Shown here one piece after another: positions 1 to 6,210 of a stretch of DNA of 6,652 bases (the stretch's first letter is position 1; each line of letters starts with the position of its first letter). The notes beneath the pieces were generated by a model. The model saw only the letters and a program-made list of their open reading frames with translations. It was not told the origin of the DNA and searched no databases. This DNA comes from Candidatus Omnitrophota bacterium (GTDB lineage: Bacteria; Verrucomicrobiota; Verrucomicrobiia; Limisphaerales; UBA1319), in contig JAMCZD010000359.1 of the NCBI GenBank assembly GCA_023473405.1, forward strand, positions 1 to 6,652, in the 5' to 3' direction. The position numbers were made by a program, and so were the translations under genes.

Positions 1-1
1 T

Positions 2-1240
2 GGCGAGTATGAAGCCCCAGGCAGGCAGCACATGGAGATACTGGTCATGAGCTGGGCGGGATGGGTATTTGATTTCTACGATCTTGTGCTGTTTACCTTT
101 CTCCTGATCCCGATTGGTCAGGAACTGCATTTATCCAACTTGGCCCTTTCGTATCTCCTGGGCGCATCGTTGGCAGCCACCGCCCTGGGCGGGATTTTAT
201 TCGGGATACTATCGGACCGACACGGGCGGAAGAGCGTGCTGCAATGGACTATTTTGACCTACAGCATTGGGACATTCATTAGCGGATTTGCCACCGATAT
301 TGCCACGCTGCTTCTGTTCCGAATAGTCACGGGAATAGGTGTGGGAGGCGAATGGGCCACGGGCCAGACCTATATTGGAGAGACCTTTCCGCCGAAAGTC
401 CGGGGCCGGTACGGGGCGTTCATGCAGACTGGCGCCCCGGTTGGGGTGGCCTTGGCGGCTATTGTGGGCGGATTTTTGGCGCCGGTATTGGGTTGGCGGG
501 CTTGTTTTTACATCTCGGTATTGCCGGCACTGCTAGTCGTTTTCATCAGCAAGCGCCTCCCGGAATCGGACCTGTGGCTGCAGCAAAGGGCGCTGCAAGC
601 TAAAGGGAAGTCGTCTTCCGCTTCGGAGCGTCGGGTGCGGATGCTGTTGAGCCCGGTCCACCGCGGGTTGTGGATTCAGTGTTTGGTCCTGGCCATCTTT
701 GACATGTCAGCCTATTGGTTTACCTATTCCTGGCTGCCGGGTTATCTGCATCAGCAACGCGAGTTTTCCCTGGCGAAATCGGCGATTTGGATGCTGGTGA
801 CTCAGACGGGCGGATTCCTCGGCTATTTTACCTTCGGCTTTGTGGCCGATCGGTGGGGACGGCGGCCGGCTTATTCCGTCTATTCAGTCATCATGGCGCT
901 GGGCCTGGTCATGATTACTCTGATGTGGGAGGCAGTGGTTCGTTACCCGCCGCTGATCTTGAGCTTCATGTTTCTCGTCGGATTCGGCACCGGGATGTTT
1001 GGTGGATATGGTCCGCTGTTCGCGGAACTTTTTCCCACCGATCGGCCACAAAGCCCGATGGGATCGGCCTTTAACCTCGCGCGCGGGATTCAATTTTTCA
1101 CCCCGATCATCATTGCGCAAATTTCCGAAAGGTACGGTTTGAGCGGAGGAATATTTCTGGCGGCGGTTTTTGCCCTGCTCACCGGCGCCTGGGTGTGGAC
1201 CTTGCCTGAAACCAAAGGCCGTGAATTGACGCAGTTCTGA
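2..1240 (+). CDS. MFS transporter, 5'-truncated by the window edge
   Basis: Major facilitator superfamily permease, probably a proton-coupled or facilitated carrier of a small organic acid or sugar-like solute in the inner membrane. The frame is open to the left edge; the first ATG (base 32) leaves only about seven residues before transmembrane segment 1 (SWAGWVFDFYDLVLF) and has no convincing ribosome binding site, so the real start probably lies upstream. Counting from that ATG (402 residues): motif A GILSDRHGRKSVL at 58-70, the R-x(3)-G-x-G-x-GGE element at 97-107, a second motif-A-like loop GFVADRWGRRP at 269-279, and the C-terminal PETKGREL (392-399) seen in sugar-porter and aromatic-acid/sialate-type carriers. 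About 12 hydrophobic segments are visible, with a basic cytoplasmic loop near 185-210. The FDFYD signature in segment 1 resembles the sialate/aromatic-acid symporter groups. The substrate is unknown. It may be cotranscribed with the downstream UroD-like gene. Confidence 0.93.
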   Translation, partial: GEYEAPGRQHMEILVMSWAGWVFDFYDLVLFTFLLIPIGQELHLSNLALSYLLGASLAATALGGILFGILSDRHGRKSVLQWTILTYSIGTFISGFATDIATLLLFRIVTGIGVGGEWATGQTYIGETFPPKVRGRYGAFMQTGAPVGVALAAIVGGFLAPVLGWRACFYISVLPALLVVFISKRLPESDLWLQQRALQAKGKSSSASERRVRMLLSPVHRGLWIQCLVLAIFDMSAYWFTYSWLPGYLHQQREFSLAKSAIWMLVTQTGGFLGYFTFGFVADRWGRRPAYSVYSVIMALGLVMITLMWEAVVRYPPLILSFMFLVGFGTGMFGGYGPLFAELFPTDRPQSPMGSAFNLARGIQFFTPIIIAQISERYGLSGGIFLAAVFALLTGAWVWTLPETKGRELTQF

Positions 1241-1321
1241 GTCTTCGATCGGCCCAATATCCGGGTTGCATCCGCTCCGGCCTGGTGGCTAAATGGGCGC
1301 ATCAGATAATTCGGCAAAGCT

Positions 1322-2551
1322 ATGACGACTTCACGTGAACGGGTATTGGCAGCCTTGAACCATCGCGAACCGGATCGAGTGCCGGTGGACCTATCCGGCC
1401 ATCGGTCTTCCGGCATCAGCGCCATAGCCTACGCAAAGTTGCGGAAGTATCTGGGTCTGCCTACCCGGCCTATCCGGGTTTATGATCCCGTTCAGCAATT
1501 AGCCGTTGTAAACGACGACGTGCTTCAGCGATTCGGCGTCGATACCCTCGAGTTAGGCCGGGCCTTTGCGCTCGATGACTCTTGCTGGGCCGATTGGGTT
1601 TTGCCGGATGGGACGCCCTGCCTTATGCCGGTTTGGGCAGTTCCGGAGCGCGAGAATGGCCAATGGGTGATCCGTTCCGACCAAAGCGGTCGGGCCATCG
1701 CCCGAATGCCAGCCGGCGTCTTGTATTTCGAGCAGGCTTACTATCCATTCCAGGACCAGGACGATCCGGATCACCTGGAAAACTACCTTTCGGAGTGCAT
1801 GTGGACGGCGGTTGCTTCTCCGCCGGGGCCATTGACCAACGGACCGGACGGTCTGGAGCTCCTGGCCGAAGGGGCGCGCCGGCTGCGCGCGCAGACCGAC
1901 CGGGCGATTCTCGGGCTGTTCGGGGGTAACCTGCTCGAGATGGGCCAGTTCTTCTACCGCAACGACAATTTTCTGATGCTGCTCGCGGGCGAGCCGGCGC
2001 GGGCGAACCATTTCCTCGACAAAGTCGTGGAAATACACCTGGCCAACCTCGAACGTTTTCTCGGCGCCGTCGGCTCCAACATTGACATCATCGTTTTCGG
2101 CGACGACCTCGGCATGCAATCCGGCCCCCAGGTTTCTCCGGCGATGTACCGGAAATTCTTCAAGCCCCGGCACCAATTGATGTGGGCCCGGGCCAAGGAA
2201 TTGGCCGATGTGAAGGTATTGCTGCACTGCTGCGGCGGTGTGCGCGAATTGTTGCCCGACCTTATCGATGCCGGCTTGGATGCGATCAACCCGGTTCAGA
2301 TCAGTTGCAAGGGAATGGACGCCCGCGGACTCAAGGCTGATTTCGGGCGGGAGATGGTTTTTTGGGGGGGCGGATGCGACACGAGGGAAGTCCTGGTCAA
2401 CGGGACGCCGGGGCAGGTCCGCGATCATGTGCGACGGCAGGTCGAGATTCTAGCGCCGGGCGGCGGATTCGTATTTCAGCAGGTGCACAACATCATGGCC
2501 GACGTTCCTCCGGCCAATATTGTGGCCATGTTCGACGCCCTGAAAGAGTAG
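1322..2551 (+). CDS. Uroporphyrinogen decarboxylase-fold protein, probable corrinoid or cobalamin-linked methyltransferase
   Basis: 409-residue soluble protein of the URO-D superfamily. The N-terminus RERVLAALNHREPDRVP (5-21) is the usual opening of the MtaA/CmuA-like branch, not of heme-pathway HemE, whose RQAGRYLPEY-type substrate motif is absent; HemE is also shorter (about 340-360 residues). DDLGMQSGP at 261-269 followed by SPAMYRKFFKP (272-282) is the conserved central block. H302 and C304 in LLHCCGG, with C352 in GGGCDT, fit the H-x-C-x(n)-C zinc site that activates thiols in methyltransferases such as MtaA. A role in methyl transfer from a methylated substrate or a corrinoid protein is inferred from this. 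The ATG is chosen because the family opening starts right there; no Shine-Dalgarno is visible in GGCAAAGCT before it. It lies 81 bases after the MFS gene on the same strand and converges on the symporter. No corrinoid protein gene is in view, so the partner is unknown. Confidence 0.9.
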   Translation: MTTSRERVLAALNHREPDRVPVDLSGHRSSGISAIAYAKLRKYLGLPTRPIRVYDPVQQLAVVNDDVLQRFGVDTLELGRAFALDDSCWADWVLPDGTPCLMPVWAVPERENGQWVIRSDQSGRAIARMPAGVLYFEQAYYPFQDQDDPDHLENYLSECMWTAVASPPGPLTNGPDGLELLAEGARRLRAQTDRAILGLFGGNLLEMGQFFYRNDNFLMLLAGEPARANHFLDKVVEIHLANLERFLGAVGSNIDIIVFGDDLGMQSGPQVSPAMYRKFFKPRHQLMWARAKELADVKVLLHCCGGVRELLPDLIDAGLDAINPVQISCKGMDARGLKADFGREMVFWGGGCDTREVLVNGTPGQVRDHVRRQVEILAPGGGFVFQQVHNIMADVPPANIVAMFDALKE

Positions 2552-2560
2552 TCCACGCCC

Positions 2561-4366
2561 TTATTCGATCTCCTGGTCTGACCGTGGATCGGGAGGAGGC
2601 AAATGCTTATACCAGGTGAAGAACAGAACGGCGCTTATGGATGCCGTGACCAGGAAGCACCAGGCGGCACTCTGATGGCGATGGAGCACCAGGTAAAGGG
2701 TGCCGACGTAGAGGGTGCAAATGGCCAGGACCGCCAGCACCGTGTTGAGCGCCTCGCGGCCAAAATTTTCGTCCCGATGAAAGCCTGGATTCATGGATAG
2801 TAGGTACCGCCGCACGGGTCCCCAGACACCGGCGGGCTGAACGGTTTGATAGAAACGGGCGAGCGCCGTCGTCTCGGTGGGCGCGGTGCGCAAGGTCACC
2901 AGGACGGTAATGCAGGCCGAAGCCAGTGCGATAACGGGGAAACCAACGTACAAAGGAGTCGGGCTTCGCCAGAAAAAATTGTCGCCCACCACTTGCAGCA
3001 AGGCCAGGAACATTCCACCAAACACCCCGGCGGCATAGCCCCAGCCGTTGAGCTTCCACCAATACCAACGCAGGACATTCGGTGGCAGGATGCCGGCCGC
3101 CAGGGTGCCGAAGATGGCCATAAATGCGTTGTTGATGGAAGTGCCGAACGAAGCCAGCGTCAGGCCGACGACGATCAACAAGGTGGAGGCGAAGTAACTG
3201 GCACGTATCAAGGCGCGCCCATCGGCCTGGGGGTTCAGATAGCGTTGGTAGATGTCTTTTACCAGGTAAGACGCTCCACCGTTGATGGTCGAGCTGAAGG
3301 TGGCCAGGAACCCTGAGAGCAGCGCCGCCAGCATGAATCCAACGAGCCCATGCGGTAGTTGCGTGCCAATGATGAGCGGCAAGGCAGCCTCCGGGTCCCT
3401 TTTTAAAGTGGCATCCAGAGCCGGGTCGCCGAGGCCCATGATGGCCAGGACTGCAATGGCCATCGCAAACGGCCACCGCACGGTATGAATCACGCCCCAG
3501 AGCGCCCCCAGCTTCGAGGCATCACGCGCATCGCGGGCGGCTAGGAATCGTTGAAAATCGTAGAGTTGTTCAGGCCCGCTGAGGCAAAGCAACAGTCCCT
3601 TGGCCAGCCACACCGCTACCAGGGCGCCGAACAGTGAGTAATCCGTTCCTCCGGAGACCACGCCCTGGAGCTCAGGAGGACGGATCGACGGCACAATGGA
3701 GAACCACTGGCTGGGCACGTGCCCCCCAAATTGCACGGCGTCAAAGTGCCGGTAACCAATAACCGCGAAGGCGATGGCTCCCATGCTTAGAACCAGAGTC
3801 TGCACAATCTCGACGCGCACTATGCCATGAAATCCCCCCGCCACCACGTAAAACCCGGTAACGCCCAGGATGAGCACTGCGCAAACGAAGGGTGAAAAAG
3901 GAAGAAACACCGCGCCGAACTTGCCCATCCCGATGGCCCCGTATCCCAGCAAAGCGGCGATGGTGATGACGGCGAACAGGGTATAGGCCAACCGCGCCAG
4001 GTCGCCGGCCGGTCCCTTGCCAAACCGGGTGTACATCCATTCCGCCCCGGTTAAAACATTGCTGCGGCGAATCCATTTCCCCATGTAAGCCAGGTAAAAG
4101 GCCGTCAGCGGAAATCCCCAAAGCCAATGCACCCACATCCCCTTCAAACCAAGCAGGATGAACATGGAAACAATCCACATCGTCCCGGTAATATCGAAGT
4201 AGGAGGAAGAACCGGACATGGCCAACGCCCACCAGGGAAGACGGCGTCCGCCGAGGAAATAGGCGTCCATCCCTTTGGCAGCGCGCCGTTTCATGGCGAA
4301 GCCGATGCCCATGATCATGGCCAGGTACGCGACAACTATCAATTGATCAAGCGTTGAGAGCTTCAT
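2561..4366 (-). CDS. Sodium:solute symporter (SSS family)
   Basis: 601-residue inner-membrane permease of the SSS/SGLT family, expected to couple sodium influx to uptake of a sugar, amino acid, carboxylate or similar solute. The N-terminal MKLSTLDQLIVVAYLAMIMG is a typical family start and first helix. YFLGGRRLPWW (36-46) and SGSSSYFDITGT (51-62) form the conserved first-repeat region. SGPEQLYDFQRFLAARDA (263-280) matches the family's intracellular loop with the QR-x-L-A-A-x-D pattern. ATFSSTINGGASYLVKDIY (355-373) carries the paired serines that in vSGLT-like proteins contribute to the Na2 site. About 13 core helices are visible, then a hydrophilic stretch of about 45 residues (495-540) and two extra C-terminal helices (541-561, 567-585), as in longer 14-15-helix members. 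Its stop is 9 bases from the stop of the UroD-like gene. No Shine-Dalgarno is visible before the ATG. The substrate is not determinable. Confidence 0.94.
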   Translation of the reverse strand: MKLSTLDQLIVVAYLAMIMGIGFAMKRRAAKGMDAYFLGGRRLPWWALAMSGSSSYFDITGTMWIVSMFILLGLKGMWVHWLWGFPLTAFYLAYMGKWIRRSNVLTGAEWMYTRFGKGPAGDLARLAYTLFAVITIAALLGYGAIGMGKFGAVFLPFSPFVCAVLILGVTGFYVVAGGFHGIVRVEIVQTLVLSMGAIAFAVIGYRHFDAVQFGGHVPSQWFSIVPSIRPPELQGVVSGGTDYSLFGALVAVWLAKGLLLCLSGPEQLYDFQRFLAARDARDASKLGALWGVIHTVRWPFAMAIAVLAIMGLGDPALDATLKRDPEAALPLIIGTQLPHGLVGFMLAALLSGFLATFSSTINGGASYLVKDIYQRYLNPQADGRALIRASYFASTLLIVVGLTLASFGTSINNAFMAIFGTLAAGILPPNVLRWYWWKLNGWGYAAGVFGGMFLALLQVVGDNFFWRSPTPLYVGFPVIALASACITVLVTLRTAPTETTALARFYQTVQPAGVWGPVRRYLLSMNPGFHRDENFGREALNTVLAVLAICTLYVGTLYLVLHRHQSAAWCFLVTASISAVLFFTWYKHLPPPDPRSDQEIE

Positions 4367-4424
4367 TGTTGAAGCGCCACGATGTCAGAGCCGGTCGGCC
4401 CACTCAAATAAAAACTGAGGAAGC

Positions 4425-4483
4425 GGAGCGTGGGAGCGTGGAGCGTGGAGAGCATGGGGAGCGTGAAGAGCGTGGGAAGTGTG
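4425..4483. repeat. Degenerate GAGCGTG tandem repeat tract
   Basis: Seven consecutive units of 7-9 bases each end in GTG or ATG: GGAGCGTG (4425), GGAGCGTG (4433), GAGCGTG (4441), GAGAGCATG (4448), GGGAGCGTG (4457), AAGAGCGTG (4466) and GGAAGTGTG (4475). Partial units follow (GGAGCTT, ACGAGCGTTG) to about 4500. The tract lies about 60 bases upstream of the symporter start and about 115 upstream of the small basic gene. An open frame runs through it on the + strand, but the encoded Glu/Arg/Gly-rich peptide looks like translated repeat. Function unknown. Confidence 0.75.
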
Positions 4484-4538
4484 GGAGCTTACGAGCGTTG
4501 TTATTAATCAATGACCTGTTACCCGTTTTCCAACCATC

Positions 4539-4553
4539 ATTGGCTAGCCCAAT
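4539..4553. promoter_or_regulatory. Possible operator: inverted ATTGG/CCAAT repeat
   Basis: ATTGG (4539-4543) and CCAAT (4549-4553) flank CTAGC, ending 11 bases before the predicted -35 box of the small basic gene. A third copy, ATTGG at 4573-4577, lies in the spacer between the -35 and -10 boxes. This arrangement would suit a regulator bound at the promoter, but the half-sites are short and could occur by chance. Confidence 0.2.
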
Positions 4554-4564
4554 CAAAACTAAAC

Positions 4565-4593
4565 TTGACTTAATTGGCATGAGAGTATACATA
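4565..4593 (+). promoter_or_regulatory. Predicted sigma70-type promoter of the small basic protein gene
   Basis: TTGACT (4565-4570) matches the -35 consensus at five of six bases. It is followed by TATACA (4586-4591, 15-base spacer) or TACATA (4588-4593, 17-base spacer) as the -10 box. Initiation about 7 bases beyond the -10 box would fall at or within a few bases of the ATG at 4600, predicting a leaderless message. No Shine-Dalgarno sequence sits at normal distance from that ATG. The surrounding AT-rich DNA stands out from the GC-rich neighbourhood. Confidence 0.6.
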
Positions 4594-4599
4594 TTGCTT

Positions 4600-4947
4600 A
4601 TGACAACTCAAAAAATGACCAATTTATCAGTGGACCAACTGAAACGGGCCGTTACCATCCGCGAGAGGATCGAGGCACTTGAAGTGGAGTTGAGGCAGGT
4701 TCTGACCGGTGGCGCCGCTCCTCCCAGGACTGCCGCGCGGCGCGGCAAACGCACCATGAGTTCTGAGACGAGGGAGAAGATTTCGGCCTCACGAAAGGCC
4801 CTTTACGCGGCGCGGAAATCCACCGCGACTGCGAGGCCTCAGAAAGGACCGCATGTCGAGGACGAGAAGAAGGCACGATGGAAGGCCAACATTGCGAAGT
4901 CAATGAAGGAGCGTTGGGCCAGGATTCGGGCCGAGAAAAAGGCTTAG
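4600..4947 (+). CDS. Small basic protein with duplicated NUMOD3-like motif, function unknown
   Basis: 115-residue, strongly basic protein. Residues 9-35 (LSVDQLKRAVTIRERIEALE onward) form a charged amphipathic helix with coiled-coil character. A Gly/Ala/Pro/Arg-rich linker follows (37-52). The C-terminal half holds two related segments, REKISASRKALYAAR (58-72) and KANIAKSMKERWARI (95-109), sharing the pattern [RK]-x-x-I-x-x-S-x-K-x-x-[YW]-A. This resembles the NUMOD3 DNA-binding motif of homing endonucleases (SxETRxKIS...), so nucleic-acid binding is a reasonable guess but not shown. I recall similar small proteins in Verrucomicrobiota. The ATG at 4600 is preferred because a promoter ends just before it. 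In-frame ATGs upstream (4579, 4354) would place the start inside the promoter or the repeat tract and give an N-terminus that looks noncoding. ATG 4615 is a possible later start. Confidence 0.72.
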   Translation: MTTQKMTNLSVDQLKRAVTIRERIEALEVELRQVLTGGAAPPRTAARRGKRTMSSETREKISASRKALYAARKSTATARPQKGPHVEDEKKARWKANIAKSMKERWARIRAEKKA

Positions 4948-5059
4948 AATCCACGCCATGCCCGCAGGATTGCTAACCCGCATCACAAACCTTGGGCTCC
5001 AAATAAGGCAGAAATTAGAACCGGCTTACGCGGGTTGCCGCGGTCATTGATCGAGTAGC

Positions 5060-5090
5060 ATCGAACGTCCGTTCGATCATTTTTTGTTTT
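5060..5090 (+). terminator. Intrinsic terminator of the small basic protein gene
   Basis: ATCGAACG (5060-5067) and CGTTCGAT (5070-5077) form a perfect inverted repeat; folded with a GTCC loop it gives a 7-base-pair stem. It is followed on the + strand by CATTTTTTGTTTT, a good uridine tract, about 112 bases after the small gene's stop. The stem touches the stop codon of the convergent lipoprotein gene, and the T tract is the complement of that gene's AAA AAA lysine codons. On the minus strand the hairpin lacks a following T tract, so termination there would be weaker. Confidence 0.75.
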
Positions 5091-5742
5091 CTTGAGCCAA
5101 TTTGGCTTTGGCGCCGCGAACGATGGTCTGAATCACCTGTGATGCGTTGGGCGTATCAAATCGCTCGACAATTTTCCGGTAGAATTCAAGCGCCTCATCC
5201 CGCCTACCGTCTTCCCACAAAAGATCAGCCGCGGATTTCCATGCCTGCACCACCTCCCAATCCTGGCCGGGGTATTTGCTGGCTACGTTCCGGTAACATT
5301 GAATTGCGTCATCCAGGCGTCCCTGGTCAGCGCGGACGTTGCCGAGGCTGCGCAGGGCCTGGGCGCACCAGAAAGGCTGATCTGGATAACGATTGAGCAG
5401 TTGCTCATACCCGCGGGCTGCTTCTTCGAGCAATTTGACCCGTTCAGCCCCGGACGCCTGGGCTGACGGCAGGTGGTAGAGTTTGGTAGTCTGGTTAAAC
5501 AACTCCTGTGCCGCTTTATAACGCTGTTCGGGGGTTTGCTTCGGGGTGGAGCAACTCGCCAGCAAGGCAAGCGAAAGGCTTAAGAGTAATATGTGGAGTA
5601 AACCTCCCGCCTGGCGGCTGGCTGGGCCTCCCTTACTACCTTTCCCACACCACCAATTACTAGGAAACAGAGGCTCCTTGAACCGGCAGACCAGAGGTCC
5701 GCCCCACAGCCGGCAAGAACTACCGATTGACGTTGAGGCCAT
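5077..5742 (-). CDS. TPR-repeat lipoprotein, start uncertain
   Basis: Predicted exported lipoprotein with tetratricopeptide-like repeats. A hydrophobic stretch LLHILLLSLSLALLASC ends in the lipobox LASC; the lipidated cysteine would be residue 64 (codon 5551-5553). The mature part has three helix-turn-helix repeats, at about 102-119, 127-158 and 166-195, with TPR spacing (A-x(3)-Y-x(2)-[LV]-x(2)-[KR]-[YF]-P), as in YfgC/BamD-like or outer-membrane assembly scaffolds; a precise role cannot be given. The only ATG ahead of the signal is at 5742, overlapping the end of the DUF4139 gene by 23 bases. It yields 47 extra residues rich in Cys, Trp and Gly that look noncoding. No ATG or GTG lies nearer. 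A GGGAGG (minus strand, 5608-5603) sits 10 bases before an ATA codon (5592-5590), but starting there would leave no charged n-region. Probably cotranscribed with the DUF4139 gene. Confidence 0.78.
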   Translation of the reverse strand: MASTSIGSSCRLWGGPLVCRFKEPLFPSNWWCGKGSKGGPASRQAGGLLHILLLSLSLALLASCSTPKQTPEQRYKAAQELFNQTTKLYHLPSAQASGAERVKLLEEAARGYEQLLNRYPDQPFWCAQALRSLGNVRADQGRLDDAIQCYRNVASKYPGQDWEVVQAWKSAADLLWEDGRRDEALEFYRKIVERFDTPNASQVIQTIVRGAKAKLAQENKK

Positions 5743-6208
5743 ATCGAGTCGTCAGTTCATAGCTGAAGGCGGTCTTCTCGTGCGGTTTGAGGGGGAGGAC
5801 GAACTTGATCTTGTTTGCGTCCACCTTTTCGTATTTGGCCTCGGTGGCAATGGACCAATCGCCGCTGAAATTGCGCCGAATGTCCACCACCACATCGATG
5901 TCCCTCGAATTCTGGACCTCGATCTGCCAGGTCTCCTTGATCATCCAACCCGCCACGTTGCCATGGTCGTCGAACCGGATGTCGCCCTTCTCCCAGTCCA
6001 TCAGGGTCGGCTTGACTCGAACCTCGAGGTCATTGCCCAGCTCGAGGTCCACCTGTTCGTTGATCGGGATGTACTTCACTTGTGTCCGCCCCACAAAGGC
6101 ATACAGATCGTCCGGGGTCACCCGTCGAAAGGCCATCACGCTGCCGTCGGGAAGCGGTTCGTTCCCCAGCTTGTCTTTCTTGTCGTTCTTGAAACGGTAG
6201 AAGCGGAT
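5720..6208 (-). CDS. DUF4139-type protein, C-terminal fragment (gene broken by inverted junction)
   Basis: About 162 codons, from ATC CGC TTC TAC (I-R-F-Y) to the TAG at 5720-5722. The segment begins IRFYRFKNDKKDKLG, followed by NEPLPDGSVMAFR, VKYIPINEQVDLELGNDLEV, then a beta-rich region ending ELTTRYGLNVNR. This order matches the C-terminal beta domain of DUF4139 proteins, usually secreted or periplasmic and of unknown function, in which a G-D-Q-[LV]-[VI]-R element directly precedes the ND...KLG...PLPDG block. Upstream of 6208 the minus-strand frame stays open to an ATG at 6430, but that stretch is only the antisense of the oppositely oriented fragment and should not be taken as its N-terminus. 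As read here, the gene has no authentic 5' part attached. The lipoprotein gene follows on the same strand. Confidence 0.75.
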   Translation of the reverse strand: MRFYRFKNDKKDKLGNEPLPDGSVMAFRRVTPDDLYAFVGRTQVKYIPINEQVDLELGNDLEVRVKPTLMDWEKGDIRFDDHGNVAGWMIKETWQIEVQNSRDIDVVVDIRRNFSGDWSIATEAKYEKVDANKIKFVLPLKPHEKTAFSYELTTRYGLNVNR

Positions 6209-6210
6209 TA
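6203..6210. other. Head-to-head inversion junction within the DUF4139 gene
   Basis: GCGGATTA reads sensibly on both strands: on + it is the start of GCG GAT TAT (A-D-Y) leading into the central fragment; on - it is TAATCCGC leading into the C-terminal fragment (I-R-F-Y). The window's last five bases (TAATC) equal the reverse complement of 6206-6210. This looks like a join across about 5-8 bases of microhomology. The exact breakpoint cannot be placed without the intact gene. Confidence 0.6.

Noticed and set aside
1553..2428. Long open frame (291 codons) antisense to the UroD-like gene
   Set aside because: It is a mirror of a well-supported coding frame in GC-rich DNA; its translation is rich in Arg, Pro, His and Gln with no domain pattern.
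2552..2588. TCCACG/CGTGGA inverted repeat at the convergent UroD-symporter junction as a terminator
   Set aside because: Six-base arms with a 25-base loop and no T tract on either strand; too weak to call.
2607..3476. 289-codon minus-strand frame inside the symporter gene
   Set aside because: It overlaps the symporter in another frame on the same strand; the composition is His/Arg/Pro-rich and no family signature is seen, whereas the symporter frame is full of conserved motifs.
4370..4410. Minus-strand promoter for the symporter (TTGAGT with CATCGT 17 bases on)
   Set aside because: The -10 candidate matches consensus at only three of six bases; not distinguishable from background.
4354..4599. 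82-residue N-terminal extension of the small basic protein
   Set aside because: The extension translates the GAGCGTG repeat tract and the promoter and overlaps the divergent symporter start; it has no protein-like features.
4975..5036. AACCCGC ... GCGGGTT inverted repeat between the small gene and the lipoprotein gene
   Set aside because: Seven-base arms separated by 48 bases, with no other structure linking them; may be chance.
4961..5040. Possible tRNA-like element (GGATTGCTAACCC resembles a Ser-GCT anticodon loop)
   Set aside because: The flanking bases do not form a five-pair anticodon stem, and no T-arm consensus or acceptor stem is present.
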